64,000 bases of DNA from BP-464 sp963825415 (GCA_963825415.1 CAWGTD010000013.1:186001-250000), one strand, 5' to 3'. Counted from the first letter of the stretch, positions 1 to 10,806 are shown. Notes: generated from the sequence alone by a model not told the origin. Numbers and translations are program-made.

Positions 1-1634
<1,634 letters not shown>

Positions 1635-1635
<1 letters not shown>

Positions 1636-2758
1636 CAGGCGGCGCTCGCGATCCGGTCGAGGAAGCGGTCGAACAGGTAGAGGCTGTCGTGCGGGCCCGG
1701 GGCCGGCCTCGGGGTGGTACTGGACGGTGCCGCCGGGGACGTCGAGCAGCTCGAGCCCCTCGACCGTGCGGTCGTAGAGGTTCACATGCGACAGCTGAGC
1801 GGCGCCGAAGTCGGTCTCCCAGCGGACCGGCTCGTCGGTGTCGATCGTGCGGTTGCCGTCGGGGCCGAGCACCGCAAAGCCGTGGTTCTGCGAGGTGATC
1901 TCGATGCGGCCGGTCTGGAGGTCCTTGACCGGGTGGTTGGCGCCGCGGTGGCCGAAAGGCAGCTTGAAGGTCTCCAGGCCGACGGCCCGGCAGAGCAGCT
2001 GGTGGCCCAGGCAGATGCCCCACACCGGCTTGCTGCCCGACGATCTCGCGCACGGTGGCGACGATGTAGTCCAGGGCGGCCGGGTCGCCAGGGCCGTTGG
2101 CGAGGAACAGCGCGTCGGGGTCGTCGGCGAGCAGGTCCTCGCTCGTCGCCGAGCACGGATAGAGCGTCACGCGCGCGCCGCGCGCGACGAGGTTGCGAAC
2201 GATCGAGGACTTGATGCCGGTGTCGATCGCCGCGATCCGCGGGCCGTCGCCGTCGCCGTGTGTGCTCGCCGTCGCCGGCGTGACGACCTTCGCGAGATCC
2301 TGGCCGGTCATCGGCGGCTCGGCCTCGATGAGCTTGCGCGCCTCCTGCTCTGACATCGCGCCGGGGAAGACCCCGCCGCGCATCGCGCCCGCGTCGCGGA
2401 TGTGGCGCACCAGCTCGCGCGTGTCGACGCCGGTGATCGCCGGGATCCCGCAGTCCGCGAGCCAGTCGAGCCAGCCGCGCTCGGCGGTCGGGGCGTCCTC
2501 GCCGTTGTTCGCCGCGCGCATGATCGCCGCGCGCGCCCAGGGCCGGTCGGACTCCATCGCCTCGGCGCTGACGCCGTAGTTGCCGATGTGCGGGTAGGTG
2601 AAGGTGATCAGCTGGCCGGCGAACGAGGGATCGCTCATCGACTCCTGATAGCCGGCCATGCCGGTCGTGAAGACGACCTCGCCGACCGCGGGGCCCTCCG
2701 CCCCACACGCGTCGCCGTCGAAGCGCGTGCCGTCTTCCAGAAGGACGTAGGCGCTCAC
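1635..2758 (-). CDS. carA: Carbamoyl-phosphate synthase small subunit (two frame breaks)
   Basis: Glutaminase subunit of carbamoyl-phosphate synthase: it hydrolyses glutamine and channels ammonia to CarB. The N-terminal CPSase domain begins MSAYVLLEDGTRFDG and carries TTGMAGYQE; the class I amidotransferase domain follows, with catalytic WGICLGHQ and the terminal HPEAGPGPHDS readable only after correcting two single-base insertions, near 2035-2037 and 1695-1697. Corrected length is 373 residues, normal for the family. The GTG start overlaps the pyrC stop (GTGA). Two breaks here plus one in carB, in an operon the cell normally needs, argue for sequencing error. Confidence 0.95.
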
Positions 2759-4086
2759 GCCGCCACCACCGCGAACGAGCGCTCTCGATAGGCCACCGCG
2801 CCGGCGGCGAGGGTCATGAGGACCCGGCCTTGCAGCTTGCGGCCGCTGAAGCAGCAGTTCTCCGAGCGGCTCTCCCACCCGTGCTCGCCGGCGATCCACT
2901 CGGTCTCGAGGTCGATCAGCGCTGCGTTGGCGGGCTCGCCCGGCGCGATCCGGGGCGTCGGGATCCCGAACAGCTCGGCCCCGGCCGACATCCGCTCGAC
3001 CAGCAGCGCCAGCGGCAGCACGCCCGGCAGCACAAGGCCGGTGTGCAGCGCGGCGAACGATGTCTCCAGGCCGGTCGTGCCCATCGGGGCCTGCTCGAAC
3101 GGGACCTCCTTCTCGTCGCGCGCGTGCGGGGCGTGATCGGTGGCGACGCAGTCGATGACCCCGCTGCGCAGCGCCTCGATCAGCGTCTGTCGATCGGCCT
3201 CGGTGCGCAGCGGCGGGTTCATCTTCATGCGCGTGTCGAGCGAGCGGACGTCCTCGTCGGTGAGCAGCAGATGGTGCGGCGACACCTCGGCGCTGATCCG
3301 CACGCCGCGAGCCTTGGCTGCGGCAACCGCCTCTACCGACTCGGCCGCGCTGAGGTGCTGGACGTGGATGCGCCCGTCCTCGTAGCCGGCCAGCGCCGCG
3401 TCGCGGGCGATCATCGTCGACTCGCTGACGCTGGGGATGCCGGCGACGCCCAGCGCGGCGCTGACCTCGCCCTCGTGCATCGCACCCGGTCCGCTGAGCG
3501 ACGGATCCTCCTCGTGCAGCGCGAGCACGCCTCCCGCCAGGCGCTGGTACTGCAGCGCCTTGCGCAGCATCCCGGCGGCCACGACCGGCTTGCCGTCGTC
3601 GGTGAAGCCGAGTGCGCCCTCGCCGTGCAGCTCGGCCATCTCGGTCAGCTCCTCGCCGCGCAGGCCGCGCGTGATCGCGGCGAGGAACCCGACGGGCACG
3701 CGCGCCTCGCGTGCGGCTGCGTCGCGCAGCGAGCGCAGCAGCGGCGCCGAGTCGAGCACCGGGTCGGTGTTCGGCATCGCGATGACGGCGCAGAAGCCGC
3801 CGGCCGCGGCGGCGCGCGTGCCGGTGTCGAGGTCCTCCTTGTGCTCCTGGCCGGGCGTGCGCAGGTGGACATGGGGATCGACGAACGCGGGCACGAGATG
3901 CCTGCCGACTCCGTCGACCACCTCGACGCCGTCGACCGACAGCGAACCCGGTGGCGCCAGCTCGGCGACCACGCCGTCGCGGACGAGCACGTCGTGGGGC
4001 GCGTCGATTCCCGCGCGCGGGTCGAGCACGTGCACCTCGCGCACGAGCACGTCGACGGGGACGTGTGGGCCATGGCAAAGGGTCAT
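2755..4086 (-). CDS. pyrC: Dihydroorotase, class I
   Basis: Cyclises carbamoyl aspartate to dihydroorotate, third step of pyrimidine synthesis. About 443 residues, intact. Amidohydrolase metal ligands are visible as DPHVHLRTPGQE near residue 60, with DDGKPV, the HVQHLS and SPHHLLL motifs in the middle and DHAPH further on; this is the long class I form found with aspartate transcarbamoylase in operons. The ATG at 4086 overlaps the pyrB stop (ATGA); a downstream ATG out of frame was not used. Expression should follow pyrR/pyrB as one transcript. Confidence 0.96.
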   Translation of the reverse strand: MTLCHGPHVPVDVLVREVHVLDPRAGIDAPHDVLVRDGVVAELAPPGSLSVDGVEVVDGVGRHLVPAFVDPHVHLRTPGQEHKEDLDTGTRAAAAGGFCAVIAMPNTDPVLDSAPLLRSLRDAAAREARVPVGFLAAITRGLRGEELTEMAELHGEGALGFTDDGKPVVAAGMLRKALQYQRLAGGVLALHEEDPSLSGPGAMHEGEVSAALGVAGIPSVSESTMIARDAALAGYEDGRIHVQHLSAAESVEAVAAAKARGVRISAEVSPHHLLLTDEDVRSLDTRMKMNPPLRTEADRQTLIEALRSGVIDCVATDHAPHARDEKEVPFEQAPMGTTGLETSFAALHTGLVLPGVLPLALLVERMSAGAELFGIPTPRIAPGEPANAALIDLETEWIAGEHGWESRSENCCFSGRKLQGRVLMTLAAGAVAYRERSFAVVAA

Positions 4087-5015
4087 GCGAGCTGGGGCTC
4101 CGGCGCGGGCTCCGGTACGCGCGCGCCCGCGAGCAGCTCGTAGAGGACCGCCATGCGCACGACCACGCCCGCCTCGACCTGCGCGGTGATCACCGCCTGC
4201 GGCGAGTCGACGACCTCCCCGGACAGCTCGACTCCGCGGTTGACCGGCCCGGGGTGCATGAGCACCTGGCGCGGGCCCAGCCGGCGGCCGTTGATCTGAT
4301 ACCAGGCGGCGTACTCGCGGATCGAGGGCACCCAGGCCTCGGTCATCCGCTCGCGCTGCATCCGCAGCGCGTAGACGACGTCGGCGCCGCCGAGATCGTC
4401 GAGCGTGTAGCGGACCTCGCAACCCAGCGCCTCGATGCCGCGCGGGATCAGGGTCGGCGGCCCGGCGACGGTGACCTTCGCGCCCATCTTGCGGAAGGCG
4501 AGGATGTTCGAGCGTGCGACACGCGAGTGCGCGACGTCTCCGACGATCCAGATCGACGCTCCGTCGAGCGCCCCCATGCGCTGGGTCAGCGTGTAGACGT
4601 CGAGCAGCGCCTGGGTCGGGTGCTCGTGCTTGCCGTCGCCGGCGTTGACGATCGCCGCGCTCGTCCAGCGGCTGACCAGCTCGGCCGCCCCGGCCCACGG
4701 GGTCCGGATGACGATCGCGTCGGGCTTGTGTGCGCTCAGCGTGAGGATCGTGTCCTTCAGCGACTCGCCCTTCTCCACGCTCGAGCCGCTCGCCGCGAAG
4801 TTCACGACGTCGGCGCTGAGTCGCTTGGCGGCCAGCTCGAAGGAGCTGCGCGTGCGGGTGGAGGCCTCGTAGAAGAGGTTGAGCACCATCCGGCCGCGCA
4901 GCGTCGGGACCTTCTTGATCTCGCGGTCGGAGACCTCGGCGAAGCGCGCGGCCTGCTCGACGATCCGCTCGATCGTCTCGCGCTCGAGGTCCTCGATCGA
5001 CAGCAGGTGCCTCAT
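4083..5015 (-). CDS. pyrB: Aspartate carbamoyltransferase catalytic subunit
   Basis: Joins carbamoyl phosphate and aspartate, the first committed step of pyrimidine synthesis. 310 residues, the usual length of the catalytic chain. The carbamoyl-phosphate site STRTRSSFE is at about residues 52-60, KGES near 82, and the HPTQALLD signature near 132-139; MHPGPVNRG lies in the C-terminal aspartate-binding domain. No regulatory pyrI chain is present nearby, consistent with PyrR-controlled operons. The start overlaps the pyrR stop by four bases. Confidence 0.97.
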   Translation of the reverse strand: MRHLLSIEDLERETIERIVEQAARFAEVSDREIKKVPTLRGRMVLNLFYEASTRTRSSFELAAKRLSADVVNFAASGSSVEKGESLKDTILTLSAHKPDAIVIRTPWAGAAELVSRWTSAAIVNAGDGKHEHPTQALLDVYTLTQRMGALDGASIWIVGDVAHSRVARSNILAFRKMGAKVTVAGPPTLIPRGIEALGCEVRYTLDDLGGADVVYALRMQRERMTEAWVPSIREYAAWYQINGRRLGPRQVLMHPGPVNRGVELSGEVVDSPQAVITAQVEAGVVVRMAVLYELLAGARVPEPAPEPQLA

Positions 5016-5608
5016 ACACCGACCCCCTCGCTGCGCTCGGCGGTGCCCGGCCTCACGCCTGCTCCGGCGATCGCGACCTCGTCGATCCCGTCGAGCTCCT
5101 CGACGCGGACGTGGACGTGCTCGGCGCGGGAGGTCGGCAGGTTCTTGCCGACGTAGTCGGGGCGGATCGGCAGCTCGCGGTGGCCGCGGTCGGCGAGCAC
5201 GGCCAGCTGCACGCGGTCGGGGCGGCCGTAGTCGAAGAGCGCCTCGATCGCCGCGCGGACGGTGCGACCGGTGTAGAGGACGTCGTCGACGATGACGACC
5301 GTGCGCCCGGTGACGTCGAAGTCGACGTGCGAGGCATGCACGACCGGGGCGTCGGTGCGGGTGCCGACGTCGTCGCGGTAGAAGCTGATGTCCAGGTCGC
5401 CGAGCGGGACCGGCGCGTCGAGCAGGTCGGCCACCAGCTGGTGGACCCGGGCCGCGAGGACCGCGCCGCGGCGATGGATGCCGACGATCGCGGGAACCGA
5501 TGCGGAGTCCGCACCGTGCCCCGGGTTGCCCTCGACGATCTCGTGGGCGATGCGCACCAGTGTGCGCCGCATGTCGTCCTGGTCGAGGACGACCTTCTCG
5601 TCTGCCAC
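5012..5608 (-). CDS. pyrR: Bifunctional pyr operon regulator / uracil phosphoribosyltransferase PyrR
   Basis: UMP-sensing RNA-binding attenuator or repressor of the pyr operon with a uracil phosphoribosyltransferase fold. 198 residues. The PRPP loop VVIVDDVLYTGRTVR lies at about residues 104-118, and the flexible-loop segment VGIHRRGAVLAARV near 42-55. The GTG start is preceded by a purine-rich AGGAAGGACGG that doubles as the core of a PyrR-type RNA loop (separate entry). First gene of pyrR-pyrB-pyrC-carA-carB; every junction overlaps, so the five genes are probably translationally coupled. Confidence 0.96.
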   Translation of the reverse strand: MADEKVVLDQDDMRRTLVRIAHEIVEGNPGHGADSASVPAIVGIHRRGAVLAARVHQLVADLLDAPVPLGDLDISFYRDDVGTRTDAPVVHASHVDFDVTGRTVVIVDDVLYTGRTVRAAIEALFDYGRPDRVQLAVLADRGHRELPIRPDYVGKNLPTSRAEHVHVRVEELDGIDEVAIAGAGVRPGTAERSEGVGV

Positions 5609-5610
5609 GT

Positions 5611-5640
5611 CTGTCCGTCCTTCCTGGCCTCTCGGGACCG
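5611..5640 (-). promoter_or_regulatory. PyrR-binding RNA loop overlapping the pyrR ribosome binding site
   Basis: The minus strand reads GTCCCGAGAGGCCAGGAAGG then ACGGACAGAC and the GTG start. This matches the conserved PyrR binding loop known from Bacillus (UCC, purine-rich GAGAGGC, then AAGGA), with lower-stem pairing GTCC/GGAC. The AAGGA of the loop is also the best Shine-Dalgarno sequence. No terminator hairpin follows before the start, so control is probably by blocking translation, as reported for mycobacteria, rather than by attenuation. A possible -10 box, TACGCT, sits at 5663-5668. The motif is seen; the mechanism is inferred. Confidence 0.82.
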
Positions 5641-5690
5641 GGTTAAAGGAGCGATCGGGCGCAGCGTAGCAGCGGGCGCGGCGGGCCGGC

Positions 5691-6550
5691 TTAGCCCAAC
5701 TTCGCGTTTTCCGGGACGAACTTGCTGGCGACGAACGTCGCGCCCGCGGGGTCGGCGAGCACGGTCAGCCTCACCCACGGCGCGTCCATCGGAGGCACGA
5801 GCACGTTGCCGCCGAGCCGTTGCGCCGTCTCCGCCGCCGCGTCGGCGTCGTCGACCATGAACGTCACGCTCCAGTGCGGCGGGGTGTCGGGTTGGTCGTC
5901 GCCGATCGGGTTGAGCGTCGCCACGACGTCGGCGAAGCCCCGGTGCGCCGCGCTCCGCCATCTGCTTGCGCAGCCCGGGGGTGTCGCGCTCCAGAAATTC
6001 TCCGTAGCCGGGCAGCGTCCACATCTCGCCGGCGCCGCCGAATTCGAGCGTGCCCCAGCCGAAGACCGCGCCGTAGAACGCCTTCGCGCCTTCGACGTCG
6101 CGCGTGTTGAGGCCGTTGAAGTTCACCGCACCATGCTGGTTGACCACGCCGGCGCCGATGTTCCGCCCAGCCTGCCAGACGGCGAACATCGCACCCTCGG
6201 GATCGGCGAACACCGCCATGCGCCCGGCATCCATGACGTCGAAGGGCTCCGCAAGCGCCCGCCCTCCCGCGTCGCGCACCTTGGCGGCCGCGTCGTCGGC
6301 GCTGTCGACCGCGATGTAGGTGTTCCACACCGCCTGCGGCGGGGCGCCATCGGGCTGCGAGCTGATCGCGGCGGCGTCGCGGCCCCCGATCCGCGCCATG
6401 AAGTACTTCGCGCTCGACTCCGGCGGCATCACCTGCTCGAGCTCCCATCCGAACAGGCCGCTGTAGAACTCGGCCGGCGGCCTCGGGATCGGGCTGGGTG
6501 GTGTCGACCCAGCAGGGCACGCCGGGCATGTATTCCGTGCGTTCGGGCAT
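5691..6550 (-). CDS. Two-domain VOC (glyoxalase/bleomycin-resistance fold) protein, two frame breaks
   Basis: Corrected reading gives about 285 residues made of two tandem VOC modules: the first begins MPERTEYMPGVPCWVDTTQP and contains EFYSGLFGWE; the second contains FNGLNTRDVEGAKAFYGAVFGW and ends LTVLADPAGATFVASKF. This layout is typical of the actinobacterial glyoxalase-like group related to hydroxylase LapB and 27 kDa antigen Cfp30B; substrate unknown. Single extra bases near 6474 and near 5942 split it into three frames. The start overlaps the stop of the next VOC gene (TGATG), so both are co-translated. Confidence 0.85.
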
Positions 6551-6993
6551 CAGGCGTTCTCCTCCGCGTACCGCTGGGCCCGCGCGGCCATCTCCTCGTC
6601 GGAGACGTCTTCGAAGTGGGTGGCAAGCGACCATTCGTTGCCGAATCGGTCGCGGACCCGGGCCGAGCGGTCGCCGTAGAACTGGTCCGTCGGCTCCTGC
6701 ACCGCGGTGGCCCCGGCGTCGAGCGCGCGCTGGAAGGTGGCATCGCAGTCCTCGACGTAGACATGGAGCATCGCCGTCTTCGGCGGGTGCTCGCCGCCCG
6801 CGTCGGCGACCATCACCACGGAGTCGCCGATGGCGGTCTCGGCGTGGCCCACCTTCCCGTCCGGCATGTCCATGCGGGACCGCTCGTCGGCTCCGAAGAC
6901 GTCGCGGATGAAGGTCAGGCAATCGGCGGCGCCCTCGACGACGAGGTAGGGCGTCACGCGGGGGTACCCCTCGGGAATCGGCTGCACGGTCAT
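6550..6993 (-). CDS. PhnB-like VOC family protein
   Basis: 147 residues, intact. The sequence MTVQPIPEGYPRVTPYLVVE followed by CLTFIRDVFGADERSRM and DSVVMVADAG is the PhnB/YdfO type of VOC fold, widespread, with poorly known substrates. The C-terminal half contains DATFQRALDAGATA and the typical DRFGNEWSLATH strand. It lies after the YrbE-like permease genes and the unknown gene at 7010-7412 (17-base gap) and overlaps the two-domain VOC gene downstream. No catalytic role can be assigned from the sequence. Confidence 0.85.
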   Translation of the reverse strand: MTVQPIPEGYPRVTPYLVVEGAADCLTFIRDVFGADERSRMDMPDGKVGHAETAIGDSVVMVADAGGEHPPKTAMLHVYVEDCDATFQRALDAGATAVQEPTDQFYGDRSARVRDRFGNEWSLATHFEDVSDEEMAARAQRYAEENA

Positions 6994-7009
6994 GCGCCGA
7001 CTATTGCAG

Positions 7010-7412
7010 CTAAGGGCAGCCCGACGAGAGCTTGACCTCCCACCAGCCGGCGAGCATCCCTACCAGCCCGAGGCGCGGGCGCACGACGTAGCTGCCGCAG
7101 CCCGGCAGCCCGAGTTCGCGGAGTGCGACGCGCGCGTGCCGGTACGTCGCGGGGTCGGCGAGCATCGCCTCCAGCCGGGCGCGGGCGGCGGCGCTCGGTG
7201 CGAGGTGGGACGGTGGCGGGGCGGGTCAGCAGGTCGTCGCGCACGGCCTCGAGCTCGCCGAGATCGAGCAGGCGCGGGCCGTTGGTGCCAGTCGCCCGCG
7301 CGCCCTGAGCCTCGAGGCGCGCGACCTGGGCGCGCAGGTCTTTCCGCGCACGGCGCTCGTCCGGCTCGACGATGAAATCGACGACGAAGGGGATGTGAAG
7401 GGTCGGGGTCAT
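7010..7412 (-). CDS. Hypothetical protein coupled to YrbE/MlaE-like permeases (one frame break)
   Basis: About 133 residues after correcting one extra base near 7205. It starts MTPTLHIPFVVDFIVEPDER, continues with a charged, probably helical stretch (KDLRAQVARLEAQGA) and, after the break, SHLAPSAAARARLEAMLADP and the ending GLVGMLAGWWEVKLSSGCP. Not recognised; no signal peptide or clear membrane helix. The ATG overlaps the stop of the upstream permease gene by four bases, so it is probably made together with the permeases and could be an accessory subunit. That link rests on context only. Confidence 0.6.
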
Positions 7413-8185
7413 CCGCCTATGGGTGCTCGCGGGTTGGCGCCCCAGAACACCTGCGTCCCGAGCATGCCGATCAGATGGATCAGGACGAGGTTGAGCACCA
7501 TCGACTTCGCGGTTGCGGTGCCGACGCCCACCGGACCACCCGAGGCGTGGTAGCCGTAGTAGCAGCCGACGAGCACGATCGCGGTCGCCATGACCATGCC
7601 CTTGATGACGCTGTAGAGCAGGTCGGGTGGGTTCTGGAACATCCAGAAGATCAGGAAGAACCCGCCGCTGGAGACCTCGCCGATCTGTACGACGACCGCG
7701 AGGTAGCTGGCGAAGAACCCGGCGCCGACGGCCGCGATGTAGAGGAACGGCAGCACCATCCATGCCCCGAGCAGCCGCGTGGCGCAGAGGAACAGGACCG
7801 AGTCGATGCCCATGACCTCGAGGGCGTCGATCTCGTCCGAGATGCGCATCGAGCCGAGCTCGGCGACGAGGCCGGTGCCGACCTTGGCGGCCATCATGTA
7901 GCCGAAGACGTAGGGCACCAGCTCGCGCAGGTCGCACCAGGCCGAGAAGACACCCGAGTACGCCGGCGCCCCCGTCGAGCGGGAGAAGTAGGCGCCCTCG
8001 ATGCCGCACTGCAGGCCGATGATGAACACCAGGCCCCAGATCACCAGCGTCGAGGAGATGATCAGGATCCCCGACTGGCGCAGGGTCTCGCCGAAGAACT
8101 TCAAGACGCGCCCGGAGAAGACCTGGCCCATGACGCGCGCCGAGAAGCTGCCGAGGTGCCCGGTGGCTTCGATCCAACCGCTCAT
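7409..8185 (-). CDS. YrbE/MlaE family ABC-type lipid transport permease (second of pair)
   Basis: 258 residues with about five hydrophobic membrane segments. The MlaE/YrbE family signature is visible as TGLVAELGSMRISDEIDALEVMGID at residues ~105-130 (AELG..R...EIDALEVMG). Such permeases, in pairs, form the membrane channel of Mce/Mla transporters that move lipids or steroids across the envelope, with an MlaF-type ATPase and MCE proteins. Neither partner is encoded nearby. It overlaps the upstream permease stop (8182-8185) and the unknown downstream gene (7409-7412). Confidence 0.9.
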   Translation of the reverse strand: MSGWIEATGHLGSFSARVMGQVFSGRVLKFFGETLRQSGILIISSTLVIWGLVFIIGLQCGIEGAYFSRSTGAPAYSGVFSAWCDLRELVPYVFGYMMAAKVGTGLVAELGSMRISDEIDALEVMGIDSVLFLCATRLLGAWMVLPFLYIAAVGAGFFASYLAVVVQIGEVSSGGFFLIFWMFQNPPDLLYSVIKGMVMATAIVLVGCYYGYHASGGPVGVGTATAKSMVLNLVLIHLIGMLGTQVFWGANPRAPIGG

Positions 8186-8988
8186 CGGATGACCTGGATC
8201 TCGGGGTGGGTGGCGAGCAGCGTCTGGGTGAAGACGTAGTTGAACGCGAAGACGCCCAGGAAGGCGATCACGACCGCCTGGTTGACGGCTCTACCGACCC
8301 CTTCGGCACCACCACTGGCGGTCATGCCCTTGTAGCAGCAGACGATCGCGATGATCGCTCCGAACAAGGTGGTTTTCAGGACCGACCCCCAAAGGTCCGT
8401 GGTGGAGGCGTTGGTGAAGAAGGTCGCCCAGAACGGCCCCAGCGGCGCGCCGTTGACCAACGTGGCGACGACGCCGCCGAAGATCCCGAACAACAGCGCG
8501 TAGATGTCAAACAGCCCCGTGACGAGCATCAGCGCCAAAAAGCGCGGGACGACGAGGTTCTTGACCGGATCGACGCCGAGCACCTGCAAGGCGTCGAGCT
8601 CCTCGCGAATCTTCCGCGCGCCCAGGTCGGCCGTGATCGCCGTGCCCGCCACGCCGGCGAGCACGATCGCGTCGACGAACGGCGCGAACTCACGAATCGA
8701 CGCCAACACGAAGAAACCACCGAGCCGGTCAAGCGCACCGAACAACACCAGGAAGTTCGCCGCCTGAAGGCCCGGCGCGCCGTAACCGAACGCGACAGTC
8801 GAGACGAGCAGCGGAAACCAACACAACCGCAGCGCAAACAGGAACTGACTGACGAACTCCCCGCCATACGGATACGGCGGACGGATCGCCGACACGATCG
8901 TCTTGCCCGTCAAGATCATCATGTCCCCGACCTCTTCCAGGAGGTTCTTCGTCGGGAGGAATGCTCTGTCGGCGACGGTGCGGACCAT
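8182..8988 (-). CDS. YrbE/MlaE family ABC-type lipid transport permease (first of pair)
   Basis: 268 residues, intact, several membrane helices. The family motif reads AITADLGARKIREELDALQVLGVDP in the middle of the protein, matching the MlaE cytosolic coupling helix. First gene of a minus-strand unit reading permease, permease, unknown protein, VOC, VOC. Pairs of this kind start the mce operons of mycobacteria (yrbEA/yrbEB), but MCE genes do not follow here. It is divergent from the GntR gene at 9073; the 84-base spacer carries inverted repeats that could be the operator. Confidence 0.9.
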   Translation of the reverse strand: MVRTVADRAFLPTKNLLEEVGDMMILTGKTIVSAIRPPYPYGGEFVSQFLFALRLCWFPLLVSTVAFGYGAPGLQAANFLVLFGALDRLGGFFVLASIREFAPFVDAIVLAGVAGTAITADLGARKIREELDALQVLGVDPVKNLVVPRFLALMLVTGLFDIYALLFGIFGGVVATLVNGAPLGPFWATFFTNASTTDLWGSVLKTTLFGAIIAIVCCYKGMTASGGAEGVGRAVNQAVVIAFLGVFAFNYVFTQTLLATHPEIQVIR

Positions 8989-9017
8989 GGCGGCAACCAG
9001 TACTGATCCAGCACGCT

Positions 9018-9045
9018 AGCACACTTACTGTGTGCTGTGACAGTA
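9018..9045. promoter_or_regulatory. Inverted-repeat operator candidate between permease operon and gntR
   Basis: Two nested dyads lie in the divergent spacer: AGCACAC/GTGTGCT (9018-9024 and 9030-9036, 5-base gap) and TACTG/CAGTA (9026-9030 and 9041-9045). GntR regulators of the short YtrA type usually bind such dyads and control themselves and the adjacent transport genes. Position and symmetry are seen; regulator binding is inferred. Confidence 0.5.
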
Positions 9046-9072
9046 CTCTGGTCCTGTACCCTGTTTGCAGGC

Positions 9073-9807
9073 ATGGAGGCCCCATTTGGCATCGAGTTGG
9101 ACCGCTCCGCCGAGGTCCCCGTCGGCGTCCAGCTCGCGTGGGCGTTGCGCGCCCGTGTGCTGGCGGGCGAGTTGGGCTCGGGCGCCCGCCTACCCGGGGT
9201 GCGCGAGCTCGCCGCCGCGATCGGCGTCAACGCCAACACCGTCCGCGCCGTCTACGCCCGGCTGGAGGCCGAGGGCCTCGTCCGCGCCGAGCACGGTCGC
9301 GGGACGTTCGTCAGCGCCGTCGTTCCCGCCGACGGCCAGCTCGCGCTCGTGACCCGGCGGGCGCTCGACGATGCCCGGGCGGCCGGCATCGACCCGCGCG
9401 AGGTCGCCGCCGCGATGTACACCGGGGTCACCCCGCCCGCAGCGCTCCCGGACGAACCCGAGCCCGCCGAACCGGCGGCACGCCGGCGGCGCCTGCGGGC
9501 CGAGATCGCGATGCTCGAGCGCGAGCTCGCCGACGAACGGCTTCTCAAGACGCTTGGCGCCTGGCGCGAGGATCCCTCGGTCGACGCTCCCCGCTCGCCG
9601 GGCGCCCGGATCCTGGGCGAGACCGAACTGCGCGCGCAGCGCGACGAGCTGGCGTCGCAGCTCGATCTGCTGCGAACGATGCCGCCGCCGCTGGAAGAAG
9701 CTCCCGCCGAGCAACGCCCGCGCACCGTCGACGTATCGACGTCGTCGCGCTCGGCGACGCGGCCGGGCCGGCCGGTGCGCTGGACGATCTCCTTCGGCGG
9801 TACCTAG
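9073..9807 (+). CDS. GntR-family transcriptional regulator
   Basis: About 244 residues from the ATG at 9073. The N-terminal winged helix-turn-helix is clear: LARVLAG-type helix followed by GARLPGVRELAAAIGVNANT and RAVYARLEAEGLV, then RGTFV in the wing. The C-terminal part has a coiled-coil-like RAEIAMLERELADERLLKT segment rather than a FadR or UTRA effector domain, closest to the YtrA subgroup. An upstream in-frame ATG at 9037 would place the operator repeats in the coding region, so 9073 is preferred. Probable regulator of the divergent YrbE-type permease genes. Confidence 0.85.
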   Translation: MEAPFGIELDRSAEVPVGVQLAWALRARVLAGELGSGARLPGVRELAAAIGVNANTVRAVYARLEAEGLVRAEHGRGTFVSAVVPADGQLALVTRRALDDARAAGIDPREVAAAMYTGVTPPAALPDEPEPAEPAARRRRLRAEIAMLERELADERLLKTLGAWREDPSVDAPRSPGARILGETELRAQRDELASQLDLLRTMPPPLEEAPAEQRPRTVDVSTSSRSATRPGRPVRWTISFGGT

Positions 9808-10773
9808 CCCGGCGCGGCTTCGGGCGGCGCTGCCACCGGGACCGGTGGAGTCCCAGCGCACCAGCTCGGGCTCGCCCTTCTCGGCGAACGGCACCTCGAT
9901 CGTGTCGAAGTCGCGTGGCACGACCGTGTTCTCGAACACCGCGCGCGCCTCGTCGCGGATCTCGCCGCCCGCGTAACGGCTGGAGAGGTGGGTCAGGGCA
10001 AGCAGGCCGACCTCGGCGTCGCGGGCCAGCTCGGCCGCCTGGCGCGCGGTCGAGTGGCGGGTCTGCCGGGCGCGCTCGGCTTCCTCGTCGGCGAACGTCG
10101 CCTCGTGGACGAGCACGTCGGCCTGGTATGCGGCGATGCGCAGGGATTCGCACGGCGCCGTGTCGCCCGACAGGACAAGCTTGCGCCCGGGGCGCTCGGG
10201 GCCCATGACCCGGTCGGGCTCGACGCCGGCGACCGTCTCGCCACGCTGGATGCGGCCGAAGTCCGGGCCGGGCGTAACGCCCAGCTCCTCGGCCAGCTCG
10301 GCGTCGAAGCGGCCCGGGCGCGGGTCCTCGACGATCGCGTAGCCGACGGCGCCGTGGCCGCGGTGATCGACCGGGAACGGGGCGATGTACCAGTCGTCGA
10401 AGCGAACGGTCTCCCCCTGCTGAAGCTCGCGGATCTCGAACGGGTAGGAGAGCCGGCCGTAGACGAAGCGGACGGCTTCGAGCAGCCGCGTGGTGCCGGG
10501 CGGGCCGAGCACCACCAGCGGGCGGGCGCGGTCGCGCAGCTCGAACGACTTCAGCATCCCGGGCAGGCCGAGCCAGTGGTCGGCGTGGAAGTGGGTCAGG
10601 AAGACGTGCGAGACGTCGCTGAGCCCGACGCTGCGCACGAGCTGGCGCTGCGTGCCCTCGCCGCAGTCGAACAGCACGTGGTCGCCGCCACGGCGAAGCA
10701 GGACGGCGGGCAGGCCGCGCCGAGCCGAGGGCACCGAGCCGGCCGTGCCGGCGAAGAACAGCGAGAGGTCCAC
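9804..10773 (-). CDS. rnz: Ribonuclease Z (probable frame break near its 3' end)
   Basis: Endonuclease that trims tRNA 3' trailers and creates the acceptor end for CCA addition. It starts MDLSLFFAGTAGSVPSARRG; the metallo-beta-lactamase motif HFHADH is at residues 61-66, SGDT near 205 and HEATFADEE near 228, with THLSSRY further on. The open frame runs far past the expected end into the gntR antisense strand; one extra base near 9835 would bring in TAG at 9804-9806 and give 322 residues, the usual length. The two convergent genes would then share the four bases CTAG. Confidence 0.92.
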
Positions 10774-10806
10774 GTTCTATCCGGCGCGAGGGTAACGCTG
10801 CCCTAC

